Positions 1 to 7,620 of a stretch of 28,982 nt of DNA are shown in pieces; positions within the stretch are counted from its first letter, which is position 1; every line of letters begins with the position of its first letter. Location: contig JAFTIQ010000075.1 in the NCBI GenBank assembly GCA_017456805.1, forward strand, positions 1-28,982, written 5' to 3'. A program made the translations under genes and the position numbers. Under the pieces are notes generated by a model. The model searched no databases. It was not told the origin of the DNA and was given only the letters and a program-made list of their open reading frames with translations. Source of the stretch: Lentisphaeria bacterium. Lineage in GTDB: Bacteria > Verrucomicrobiota > Lentisphaeria > Victivallales > UBA1829.

Positions 1-1
1 T

Positions 2-670
2 GGCGGAACTTTGCTTGGAGATACGGTCATTCATGGTCGGGCAAACCTTGCGGGGAATGCTATTGTAACAAGCAATACGGCGATCACATTTGATGTGTCC
101 GGTCGTGAAGCATCTGCAATGCAGGAATCTTATCGCGAAGCGATGCTCAACAGTTATTATGTTGCCCGCAAAGCGGATATGACGATTTCTGTTTCGGCAG
201 ATCAGGCGGAAGGTTCTTATATTCTTGCAAACTGGGCTTTGGAAGCTAAGAAAGGTACGTTCACTCTTGAAGTTGATGGCACGGAAGTCGGAACATTCTC
301 AACAACAAAGAGTTTGACTTATGACGGTAAGACTTATTCGCTCTATTGCTTCGATGATTCAACGAACAGTAAGGCATTGACCTTGAAAGTTTGTGATGCA
401 ACGTCAACGGATGCCTGGACCGAACTTGGATCCGGCGATTTTGATGGTGATGGCATCGAAGAATCCTTGGTGTCTGACGGTACAAATCTTTATGCTGCAA
501 GTGAAGATCTCTGGCTGGGCAACTTGTCCGGCACAGAAGAAATTGCAAGCATCGTAGATTACAACAATGACGGAACGGATGATTTGTTAATTCACAACAC
601 AGCCACCGATCAAATGACCGCTTGGCTGGTCAAGGATGGTTCCACCTTCAGCACATTGGCAATTGCCTAA
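2..670 (+). CDS. C-terminal part of a large secreted/surface repeat protein with FG-GAP-like calcium-binding motifs (partial)
   Basis: The reading frame is open from the first bases of the window to TAA at 668-670, so this is the 3' end of a longer gene; the apparent TTG start at 11 is only the first start-like codon inside the fragment. The fragment is rich in Asp, Asn, Thr, Ser and Gly and almost free of Cys, as expected for an extracellular beta-structured protein. Near its C-terminus are two Asp-rich loops, GDFDGDGIEES (about 440-470) and VDYNNDGTDDLLI (about 556-595), which resemble the calcium-binding loops of FG-GAP/VCBS (integrin alpha-like) repeats. The spacing of about 40 residues fits two consecutive blades. 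No C-terminal anchor, sorting signal or autotransporter barrel is seen before the stop. The likely role is adhesion or cell-surface decoration, which is inference; the N-terminal domains lie outside the window. Confidence 0.75.
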   Translation, partial: GGTLLGDTVIHGRANLAGNAIVTSNTAITFDVSGREASAMQESYREAMLNSYYVARKADMTISVSADQAEGSYILANWALEAKKGTFTLEVDGTEVGTFSTTKSLTYDGKTYSLYCFDDSTNSKALTLKVCDATSTDAWTELGSGDFDGDGIEESLVSDGTNLYAASEDLWLGNLSGTEEIASIVDYNNDGTDDLLIHNTATDQMTAWLVKDGSTFSTLAIA

Positions 671-679
671 AATACAGAA

Positions 680-731
680 ACAGCCTCATTGGAGAGATCC
701 AGTGAGGCTGTATTATTTTATCTCTTTTTTA
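680..731. terminator. Bidirectional rho-independent terminator
   Basis: Arms 680-692 and 699-711 form a 13-bp stem with one G-U pair around a 6-nt loop. A T-rich tail (712-731) follows on plus and an A-rich stretch (669-680) precedes, which gives a T-rich tail on minus. It sits 9 bases after the stop of the plus-strand surface protein and just after the minus-strand stop at 718, so it can serve both convergent units. Confidence 0.85.
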
Positions 732-915
732 CAAGGGTACAGCGGCAGTTCGGATGCAGGGGAAGAACAGGAATTTCCGGATCATCATCACGGAAAATCG
801 TGCCGTCCAATTCTTTGCAGATCGGACAGCTTTTTTCATCGCTTTCTGCAATAAATTCCCAGTAGGTGTGTTGGGCATGATCCCAAATATTTTGCATCAT
901 CTGTTTCATATCCAT
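718..915 (-). CDS. Orphan small protein with phage MuF/SPP1-gp7-type Cys/His signature
   Basis: A 65-residue protein starting at ATG 915, preceded by a good ribosome binding site (AAGGAG, about 7 bases upstream). Residues 28-60 carry C30-x2-C33, then LDG (36-38), an acidic stretch, and LHPNCRC with H54, C57 and C59. This arrangement is the hallmark of the C-terminal end of phage head-morphogenesis proteins of the Mu gpF / SPP1 gp7 family, where it probably holds a metal. Here the module stands alone, with a short helical N-terminus (1-25) in place of the usual 200-400 residue body, and no phage genes are nearby. It lies 42 bases downstream of the deacetylase gene and probably ends that operon. 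It could be a domesticated metal-binding module, a phage remnant, or an unrelated zinc-ribbon protein. The gene is well supported; the function is unknown. Confidence 0.72.
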   Translation of the reverse strand: MDMKQMMQNIWDHAQHTYWEFIAESDEKSCPICKELDGTIFRDDDPEIPVLPLHPNCRCTLVKKR

Positions 916-957
916 AACAGGTCTCCTTTTTGAGAGCTGTTTCGGATGTCAACCGGA

Positions 958-1743
958 TCAGCGGTTTTCCAAATATTCGCGGAACGTGATGAAATCACCC
1001 TTTTTCTGCAAATAAGAAATCAGGTTCTGCAGTCGGGCGACTTGGGATTTTCCTGCGTGCTTTACGACGTAGCCGGGGATCTTCCAGCTGGGATCTTTTG
1101 CTGCTTCCGAATATTCCCATGGATGAGAATACATATTATAATATTTCGTCATGCCGAGCGTGATGGAACAGAGAAATTTATAAAAGAACAGCGGAAGATT
1201 TTTGAATGAAAGCCAGAAGAGCGGGAACCGGAAGAGCGGCAATGCGGAAACCGGAAACTGCCAGAGTCCGCATGATTCCCGGAAAGGAAGAAGCGGTTTG
1301 CTGAAATTGTTATAACGTCCGGGGAGCCAAACCGGGTTCAAGGAGGATTCATAAGTATATCCGGCGTTCAGAATTTCCTCTTTATCCACTTTTGCCAGTC
1401 TTGCCATACGGAATCCGACGACTGTTTGTCCGGAGAGATTTTCCAATAAAACCTTGGAGCGTTTCAGATGTTCCGGTTCAAAAGAAGAGTGGTTCAACCC
1501 GTGGGAAGCGACTTCGTGTCCGGAAGCCACCATTTCCCGGATCATATCGGGATGCAGTTCGGCGAAATATCCGGTAACGAAAAATGTTGCTTTTACGTTC
1601 ATTTCCTTCATAAGATCAAGGATTGCTCTTGTTCCATCAGCCGAGATCTGATCTTTTTCCGCATCCCCGATTTGAGCCTGGTATTCTTCCGGAAGATCGA
1701 ATTCTTCGATATCGAACGAGAGAAGAATTTTTGTTTGTTTCAT
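958..1743 (-). CDS. Polysaccharide deacetylase (NodB-like) family protein
   Basis: A 261-residue protein with the NodB-homology fold. It has a catalytic-type acidic motif SFDIEEFD (9-16, D11 and E13 at the usual Asp-Asp position), ATFFVTGYF (52-60), and the metal-binding SHGLNH motif (80-85, H81 and H85). The C-terminal half has the YSHPWE motif seen in the DUF3473-like, exopolysaccharide-associated branch. There is no signal peptide, so it probably acts in the cytoplasm on lipid-linked sugars or nucleotide-linked intermediates, as is proposed for the branch linked to glycan assembly. It starts 13 bases after the GT2 gene stop and is surely co-transcribed with it. The SD is weak (GGCGGA), consistent with translational coupling. 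The substrate is not deducible. Confidence 0.85.
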   Translation of the reverse strand: MKQTKILLSFDIEEFDLPEEYQAQIGDAEKDQISADGTRAILDLMKEMNVKATFFVTGYFAELHPDMIREMVASGHEVASHGLNHSSFEPEHLKRSKVLLENLSGQTVVGFRMARLAKVDKEEILNAGYTYESSLNPVWLPGRYNNFSKPLLPFRESCGLWQFPVSALPLFRFPLFWLSFKNLPLFFYKFLCSITLGMTKYYNMYSHPWEYSEAAKDPSWKIPGYVVKHAGKSQVARLQNLISYLQKKGDFITFREYLENR

Positions 1744-1756
1744 AGATTCCGCCTGT

Positions 1757-2494
1757 TCAAAAATGTTTTCTGATCCGGATATCCCAGAGGATTTTCAGGA
1801 AAAGTTTCAATTCCCGGAACATGACATTCCAGCCCATGGAGGACAATTGCAATCCTTCCCGGATCTGAATGGGAAGTGTTACGATTTTCAACGAGTTTTT
1901 CCATGCAAGAAGAATGAATTCTGTATCGAAAACGAAGGTTTTGACCGTTGTTTTCAGGAAGACTTCTTTCCCGTTCCGGTTGAATCCCTTCAGACCTGCC
2001 TGAGTATCCAGAAATTCCCGGGGGAGTCCCAGAAGGATCTTATTGAGCAGGCGGGTTCCTTTTGAGAGGATTTTTCTCAGGAAACAGAGGGCTCCGCTGT
2101 AATCCTGCCCCCGTTTTCCCATGACCACATCCGCCCCGTTTTCCAGGAGTTTGAAGGCTTCGGCGACGGATTCCCATCCGAAAGGAAAATCTCCATCGGT
2201 ATAAACGACATAATCGCCTTGAGTCTGCCGGATCATGTGGCGGAGTGAATAACCTTTTCCCTGATTTTGCTCATAGGGGAGAAAATGGAGGTTGCCATCC
2301 AGCGCCTGATTGATCCGGTCCAGCGCATCTTTGGAATAATATTCAACCGGATAGCCGTCATTCGTCAGATAAAGGTGCAATTCGCAATTAGAGTTTCCGA
2401 GGTGCTGCCTGATATTCCGGATGGCATTAAGAATCGGAATTTCCCATCCTTCAGGCGGATGATAGAGAGGCAGAACAATGTCAAATTTTTTCAT
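1757..2494 (-). CDS. Family 2 glycosyltransferase, dolichyl/polyprenyl-phosphate sugar synthase-like
   Basis: A 245-residue GT-A fold glycosyltransferase. Visible landmarks are the N-terminal strand DIVLPLYHP (5-13), NDG (45-47), the NQGKGYSLR loop (77-85), the TDGD nucleotide/metal motif (99-102) and DTQAGLKGF (163-171). The last is characteristic of the DPM1/ALG5-like branch that moves a sugar onto a polyprenyl phosphate. No C-terminal membrane segments are present, so it would act at the inner membrane surface. It is the first gene of a short operon with the NodB-type deacetylase, which suggests that the sugar it transfers is later deacetylated; this is inference. The start is ATG 2494. 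The SD (GAGAGGA) is somewhat far upstream, but the sequence matches family N-termini from residue 2. Confidence 0.85.
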   Translation of the reverse strand: MKKFDIVLPLYHPPEGWEIPILNAIRNIRQHLGNSNCELHLYLTNDGYPVEYYSKDALDRINQALDGNLHFLPYEQNQGKGYSLRHMIRQTQGDYVVYTDGDFPFGWESVAEAFKLLENGADVVMGKRGQDYSGALCFLRKILSKGTRLLNKILLGLPREFLDTQAGLKGFNRNGKEVFLKTTVKTFVFDTEFILLAWKNSLKIVTLPIQIREGLQLSSMGWNVMFRELKLFLKILWDIRIRKHF

Positions 2495-2541
2495 GGAATT
2501 TTCAATCCTCTCATCTGTTGGCGATTTCTTGAAACATCTTG

Positions 2542-2571
2542 ATAATATAATCCGGGAATGTCATTTTTCAA
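2542..2571 (-). promoter_or_regulatory. Candidate sigma70 promoter for the GT2-deacetylase operon
   Basis: On minus, TTGAAA (2566-2571) is followed after 16 bases by TATATT (2544-2549), or after 18 by TATTAT (2542-2547). It lies between the hrpB stop (2610) and the GT2 start (2494), giving a 5' leader of roughly 40 bases. The -35/-10 pair is the same as that upstream of rpmF. Confidence 0.5.
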
Positions 2572-2609
2572 ACAGAAAAAGCGGTTAAAATGAGAGAAAG
2601 AGGGAGGTT

Positions 2610-5087
2610 TCAGCGCGGTTTTCCAGTTCCTCTTGCCGGGACAGCGGAAAAGGGATCTTCGGGCCAGTGATGTTTCGGATAACGTCCCCGCATATCTTTC
2701 CGGACCAGAGTGTAACTTCCGGACCAGAATCCGCGCAGATCCCTGGTGGTCTGGACCGGTCGCATCGCCGGAGAGAGGATCTGGATCGCAAGGGGAACTC
2801 TTCCGCCGGCAAGGGTAGGAGTATCCAGCATTCCGAAAATTTCCTGCAGGCGGACGGGGAGAAGGGGGATTCCGTCTGCTGTATCATAATCGATCCTGAT
2901 CATGGAGCCGCTGGGAACTTTGATCCGTTCGGGGGCATACTGATCCAGTTTCTGCCGGGATGAATAGTCCAGAAGGTTTTCCAGAAGGGAAAGAAAATGG
3001 ATTTTTTTCAGTTGTTCCAGACGTGTCATTCCCTGAATTTCCGGAGTGAGCCAACGCTCCATGGAATCCAGCAAAGCCTGGTCGGAGAGGTCGGGGAATC
3101 CGGCATCCGGCATAGCTTTGTGGAGGAAATTAACTCTTGCCCGGAAGCTTTCTTCCGCTTTTCCGAATGGGAAAACATGAAACCCGGTTTTCCGGATTCC
3201 TTCGATCAAGCCAGCAGAGAGCAGCTCTGCCGGGGCATCGTTGACCCGTCTTGCTTTCAGGACAGCATTTCCGATACAGGTGCACTGTTCTGCCATAGCG
3301 ATTTGCCGTTCGGCATCCCATCCGGACCGGAACTCGCTGTGGAGCAAACCGGGCAGGGCGGTTTCCAATTGTGCGATCGTTATGGGGGCAGCTGTGAAAA
3401 TTGTCTGTTTAGAGCCTTCGCCTTCCACGTCTGCGGCTGCCAGAAGGGGTGTTTTTGCCAAATGATCCAGTGTCCGCAGCTTTGCACCGGTTCCGTTGGA
3501 AAGAGTATATTCGCCTTCTTTTCCGGGACGCAGCACGGAAATTCTATCCGGGTATGCCAGGGCAAGGATGATTCCGGCAATATCGGGATCGATTGCTGAC
3601 TTTGGAATTCCTGCGGCGTGAGCAGCTTTTTCGGCGGCAAAAAGAATCCGTTTCGGGAGAGCTTTGCTGGAATTCAGAATCAGCGGGATCCGTTCCCGGA
3701 GGTCACAAGTCGTGCCGTTCATGGGATCTTTTTCTTCCAGGATAGAGGCAATGAGACATGCTGTATATCCTTTCCGGAAAAGTTCTTCTGTCCGGAGCAC
3801 CGCATGAGCGGTTCTTGGGTGGAGTGCCAATTTCAAAATTGCCTTTCCGTGGGGTGTGATTCTTCCATCTTCGGAGAGCGCACCGAGTTCGATCAGCAGC
3901 TTTTCCGCCTGTTCCAGTTTGGAATCCGGCGGAGGATCAAGCCATTTCATTTCCGGAATATTCTGACGGACAACGCCCCAGTTTGCAAGCTCCAGCAGCA
4001 GGGGAACCAGATCTGTGATCAGAATTTCCGGCGGATCAAAGGGAAGCATCCGCTGTTCCTCTTCTTTGGACCAGAGTCTCAGACAGAATCCGGGCGCAAG
4101 ACGTCCGGCGCGCCCCCTGCGCTGTTCTGCAGAAGCAAGAGAGATCTGCTTGGTTTCCAGACGGCTCATTCCGTTTCTGGAGGAGAAAACAGGCGCTTTC
4201 CTCAGTCCGGAATCCACAACTGCCCGCACTCCTTGAACGGTCAAACTTGTCTCTGCGATCGGTGTGGAAAGAATGACTTTCCGTCCGGAAGAGGCCGGGC
4301 GGATCGCGGCGTCCTGCGCTTCCGGAGAGAGGTCTCCATACAGAGGAACTGCTTTGATCTGTTCCGGAAGAATTGCTTCCAGCTGCTTCAACGCATTCCG
4401 GATTTCTCCGCTGCCGGGGAGAAACACCAGAACGTCCTGAGTTGTTTTTTCCAACGCGAGCTGAATCGCTGAAACAAGATGTTCTGTCCGGCTGATCAAC
4501 TGGTTTTTATGCGGATAATAGAGTGTTTCCACGGGGAAAAGTTTTCCGGAACAGGCAAGAACGGGTGCATCATCAAGCAACTCTGCGATTCTGGGGGAAT
4601 CAATGGTTGCGGACATGACAAGGATTTTCAGGGGCAGGTCAAATGCTGAACGTGCTTCCATGGCAAGCGTCAAGGCAAGATCTGCATGAATACTCCGTTC
4701 GTGAAATTCATCAAAAATCAGGAGCCCGATTCCATTCAGATCCGGTTCCTGCTGGATCATTCTGGTCAGAATCCCTTCCGTAACAACTTCGATCCGGGTT
4801 TCCTTAGAGACTTTTGTATCGAATCTTGTCCGGTATCCTACCGTTTTTCCTACGGGCTCGCCGATGAGCTCCGCGATTCTGGCAGCCGAGGCTCTTGCGG
4901 CGATCCTCCGGGGTTCCAGCATGATGATTTTCTGATCCGGACAGCAATGTTCCAGGAGATACTGGGGAACGGTTGTCGTTTTTCCGGCTCCGGGCGGAGC
5001 GCAGAGTACCGCAGAACCATGCGTGTTCAAGGCATCTGCAAGATCCGGCAGGATCGCTGCCAGTTCTCTGGTTTGAAAGGGTTCCAT
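2610..5087 (-). CDS. hrpB: DEAH-box ATP-dependent helicase HrpB
   Basis: An 825-residue superfamily 2 DEAH-type helicase, close to the usual HrpB length. It has Walker A APPGAGKTT (30-38), motif II DEFHERS, motif III SATID, the LVFLPGSGEI segment and motif VI QRRGRAGR, followed by a HrpB C-terminal domain ending in RYPKHHWPEDPF, which is diagnostic of HrpB rather than HrpA. HrpB proteins are presumed RNA helicases; the cellular role is poorly defined. The ATG at 5085-5087 overlaps the TAA of the upstream helicase gene (TAATG), so translation is coupled. The open frame continues to 5249, but that extension lies inside the upstream gene and does not look like HrpB. It is probably the last gene of the metY-helicase-hrpB unit. 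The identification is firm. Confidence 0.93.
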   Translation of the reverse strand: MEPFQTRELAAILPDLADALNTHGSAVLCAPPGAGKTTTVPQYLLEHCCPDQKIIMLEPRRIAARASAARIAELIGEPVGKTVGYRTRFDTKVSKETRIEVVTEGILTRMIQQEPDLNGIGLLIFDEFHERSIHADLALTLAMEARSAFDLPLKILVMSATIDSPRIAELLDDAPVLACSGKLFPVETLYYPHKNQLISRTEHLVSAIQLALEKTTQDVLVFLPGSGEIRNALKQLEAILPEQIKAVPLYGDLSPEAQDAAIRPASSGRKVILSTPIAETSLTVQGVRAVVDSGLRKAPVFSSRNGMSRLETKQISLASAEQRRGRAGRLAPGFCLRLWSKEEEQRMLPFDPPEILITDLVPLLLELANWGVVRQNIPEMKWLDPPPDSKLEQAEKLLIELGALSEDGRITPHGKAILKLALHPRTAHAVLRTEELFRKGYTACLIASILEEKDPMNGTTCDLRERIPLILNSSKALPKRILFAAEKAAHAAGIPKSAIDPDIAGIILALAYPDRISVLRPGKEGEYTLSNGTGAKLRTLDHLAKTPLLAAADVEGEGSKQTIFTAAPITIAQLETALPGLLHSEFRSGWDAERQIAMAEQCTCIGNAVLKARRVNDAPAELLSAGLIEGIRKTGFHVFPFGKAEESFRARVNFLHKAMPDAGFPDLSDQALLDSMERWLTPEIQGMTRLEQLKKIHFLSLLENLLDYSSRQKLDQYAPERIKVPSGSMIRIDYDTADGIPLLPVRLQEIFGMLDTPTLAGGRVPLAIQILSPAMRPVQTTRDLRGFWSGSYTLVRKDMRGRYPKHHWPEDPFSAVPARGTGKPR

Positions 5088-7606
5088 TAAAAAAGCTCCG
5101 GCTGGGATTCCGAGGGCTTCAGCACGCTGGATGCAGGAACGATCTCTCCATCCAGAAGAAATGCCTGTTCCAATCTGGTGAAAATTCCGCCGTTGGATCG
5201 CTTTTTCAGACATTCCAGATCCCCGATAACGACCAGCTCGCACCGGCATCTTGTGTGCGCCACGTTGATCCGGTTCGGGTGATCCGTAAAACCGATCCTT
5301 CCGAGAGGATTGCTGCGGACATAACTGATGATGACCGCATCGCTTTCTCCGCCCTGGAAGCTGTCAACGGTGGAAACCCGGCTGGTCAGGAAGTTCTTCC
5401 ATACTTCCGGATCATATTTTTTCCCGAGAAGGCTGGTCAGTTTCTGACGGATCAGTTCTGTCTGAGCCCGATAGGGCGTAATGATCGTGATTTCATTCAG
5501 CTGATATTTTTTCAGAAGATCCTTGACTGCTTTGACGCAGATATTGGCTTCCATTCTGTTGCAGATTCCGGGTTTTCCTGCACCTGACCGTCCCGGCAGA
5601 ATCACAGTTTCCCGGCGGTTCGCTTCCTGAGAGGTTGTGATCCAGCGCAGCGTGGAGCGGGGGAATTTCCGTTCCCGTTCCGGCAGCGGAAGCGAATAGT
5701 ATTCCGCACCGGTATCCGGTTTGATCCCGGCACTGTAAAAAGAGCCGGAAATAAAACGCAGCAGTCTTGGATTCTGACAGCGGTAGGATGTGCTGAGGCG
5801 GATCGAAGGACAGCCCCGGTGTTTGACCAGCCATTCCATTGCGGAATCCGAAAGGAGGGAAAAGAGATCTTTTTCAATGATTTCCCCGTTTTCGGTCAAA
5901 GCATTGATCACAGCCTGCGGGCGGGGGAAGGGCGGAAGCTGTTTGTAATCCCCAAGCATAATGGCGCGCTTTGCAAACATTGCACACAGGATCACTTCTT
6001 CCATATTGGACATGCCCGCTTCATCAAAAATAATCACATCGAAGGGGCCGATATTTTCAAAATCGAATTTGATACAAAGATCTTTCAGCAGGGCAGGGTG
6101 GGTTCCGGCATAGATCACCTGCTTGCCTTCCTTTTCCACCTGACGCATATTTTTAACATTTTCCCGTTCGCCGATCCAGTGTCCGGGCAGAATATCCGGC
6201 GCAATGCTTTCCGAATGTCTGCCGCAGCGCAGATAAGGCAGATCCTTGATCCCGCGGCAAATGTTATCGACCGCCGCATGAGAGGGCGCAGTAATAATGA
6301 TCCGTTTGCCCTGAGCGTGCAGTTCCCGAACGATTTCGCGGAGAACATGAGTTTTCCCGGTTCCGGGAGGGCCCTGGATCAGAACCAGCGGATTTTCTTC
6401 CCGGATCGCTGTCTCGAACGCTGTCTTCTGAGAAAGATTCAGCTCCCGGTCTGAAACAGTATTTTCCGGAAAAGTGAAGTTTACAGGGCTGAGTCCGGCG
6501 ATGATCCCGCCGGCATGAAGTTTGGATAAAGCTGTTTCCGGTTTCAATTCCTGCCGGATGGAATCAAGCCGTTCTTTGAGAAATTCAGAAGGACCGCGAA
6601 TCAGGGTTCCGACAGCTTCGCAGAGATCTGTGTTGATCTTGTTGGCTGTCTCCACTGTCAGCCTGCCGAGAATCTGCACTCCGTCAAAAAAATCAACCCG
6701 GAATGAGCCGATTTTGCTGGAATCCGATCTCCGGCGGACATCCAGAATATCATCAAAAAAGATAGGCGCTCCTTCCGGCGCTTCCAGAGAAAGAACATAA
6801 ACCGGATGAGCTCCGCTGACTACAACGGCATCCTGAAAATACAGTTCAAAGTTCCGTTCAAATTCAATCATCAGCCGGTCTGTTTCCGAAAGCAGCCGCA
6901 ACATTCTGGAAACCTGCCAGAAGGTCCGGGAGGGAAGATTTTCTTTCCGGTTGATGATTTCTGTTTCCTGTTTTTTCTCCACCCGGGAATATGTGCCGAA
7001 GAGGGGGAGTTCCAGCTGAGAGCCCAGTTCATCTGCCGCACGGTCGGAAAGAGAACGTTCGAAAACGGTTTTCAGCTCATCCAATTTCAATTTTTTCAGA
7101 GCCTTCAATCCTTCCGGCGAGTAGTTATCCGGAAGCAGTTCCAGAAGTTTTTTGAAATCCTTCTTCTGATACTTGGAAAAGTTCAATTCACCGCCCAGTT
7201 CCTGAATTTTTCCAATAATGATCTGTGCCGCATCGTATCGCCAGAAATCCTCTTCCTGAACAGAGGTCTGATTACTTAAAAACCGGATTTCCGGTGTGCC
7301 GTTATCCTGAAAGCCAAGCAGATATTTTTCGCAGATTCCATCCGGCGTTTCCAAGTTCAAAAGCATGGATTCTTCCGAATCATCCCAACAGGTAAAAGCT
7401 TTGCAGGATTCCGCTTTCCCCGGTGGAAGGATTTGCTGTTCGCCCAGCAGAACACCTTCCGGTCCGATCTGGAACGGCTCCGGATTCGCCGCACTTTCCC
7501 ATAATTCATAGAAACGACGGGACTTGACAAGCTTTGAGGAACCTTTCCACAAAGCTTGCCCTTCTTTAAAATAAGATTGAATTTTTTCTGCTTCAGGACT
7601 CATCAT
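5087..7606 (-). CDS. Superfamily 1B (UPF1/IGHMBP2-like) helicase
   Basis: An 839-residue protein. The C-terminal half is an SF1 helicase: Q-motif region LNLSQKTAF (389-397), Walker A GPPGTGKTH (412-420), motif Ia TAPSHAAVDNI, motif II FDEAG, motif III GDYKQLPP, motif IV-like SYRCQNPRL, motif V TVDSFQGGESDAVI and motif VI NVAHTRCR. This layout is that of the UPF1/IGHMBP2/Dna2-C branch, which unwinds RNA or DNA 5' to 3'. Residues 1-385 are not recognised; they include a predicted helical, Lys/Leu-rich stretch (140-190) and a beta-rich part (255-330) that may be the 1B/OB-like module of this branch. It starts 14 bases after metY with no clear SD, and its TAA overlaps the hrpB ATG. The nucleic-acid substrate is unknown. 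Confidence 0.87.
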   Translation of the reverse strand: MMSPEAEKIQSYFKEGQALWKGSSKLVKSRRFYELWESAANPEPFQIGPEGVLLGEQQILPPGKAESCKAFTCWDDSEESMLLNLETPDGICEKYLLGFQDNGTPEIRFLSNQTSVQEEDFWRYDAAQIIIGKIQELGGELNFSKYQKKDFKKLLELLPDNYSPEGLKALKKLKLDELKTVFERSLSDRAADELGSQLELPLFGTYSRVEKKQETEIINRKENLPSRTFWQVSRMLRLLSETDRLMIEFERNFELYFQDAVVVSGAHPVYVLSLEAPEGAPIFFDDILDVRRRSDSSKIGSFRVDFFDGVQILGRLTVETANKINTDLCEAVGTLIRGPSEFLKERLDSIRQELKPETALSKLHAGGIIAGLSPVNFTFPENTVSDRELNLSQKTAFETAIREENPLVLIQGPPGTGKTHVLREIVRELHAQGKRIIITAPSHAAVDNICRGIKDLPYLRCGRHSESIAPDILPGHWIGERENVKNMRQVEKEGKQVIYAGTHPALLKDLCIKFDFENIGPFDVIIFDEAGMSNMEEVILCAMFAKRAIMLGDYKQLPPFPRPQAVINALTENGEIIEKDLFSLLSDSAMEWLVKHRGCPSIRLSTSYRCQNPRLLRFISGSFYSAGIKPDTGAEYYSLPLPERERKFPRSTLRWITTSQEANRRETVILPGRSGAGKPGICNRMEANICVKAVKDLLKKYQLNEITIITPYRAQTELIRQKLTSLLGKKYDPEVWKNFLTSRVSTVDSFQGGESDAVIISYVRSNPLGRIGFTDHPNRINVAHTRCRCELVVIGDLECLKKRSNGGIFTRLEQAFLLDGEIVPASSVLKPSESQPELF

Positions 7607-7620
7607 AATGAAGTGAAAAC

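Noticed and set aside
3618..4472. A 284-residue open frame antisense to hrpB
   Set aside because: It lies inside the helicase domain of hrpB and has no recognisable features.
5088..5249. N-terminal extension of HrpB by 54 residues
   Set aside because: It overlaps the upstream helicase gene, has no HrpB similarity, and the internal ATG at 5087 gives the normal length and a TAATG coupling.
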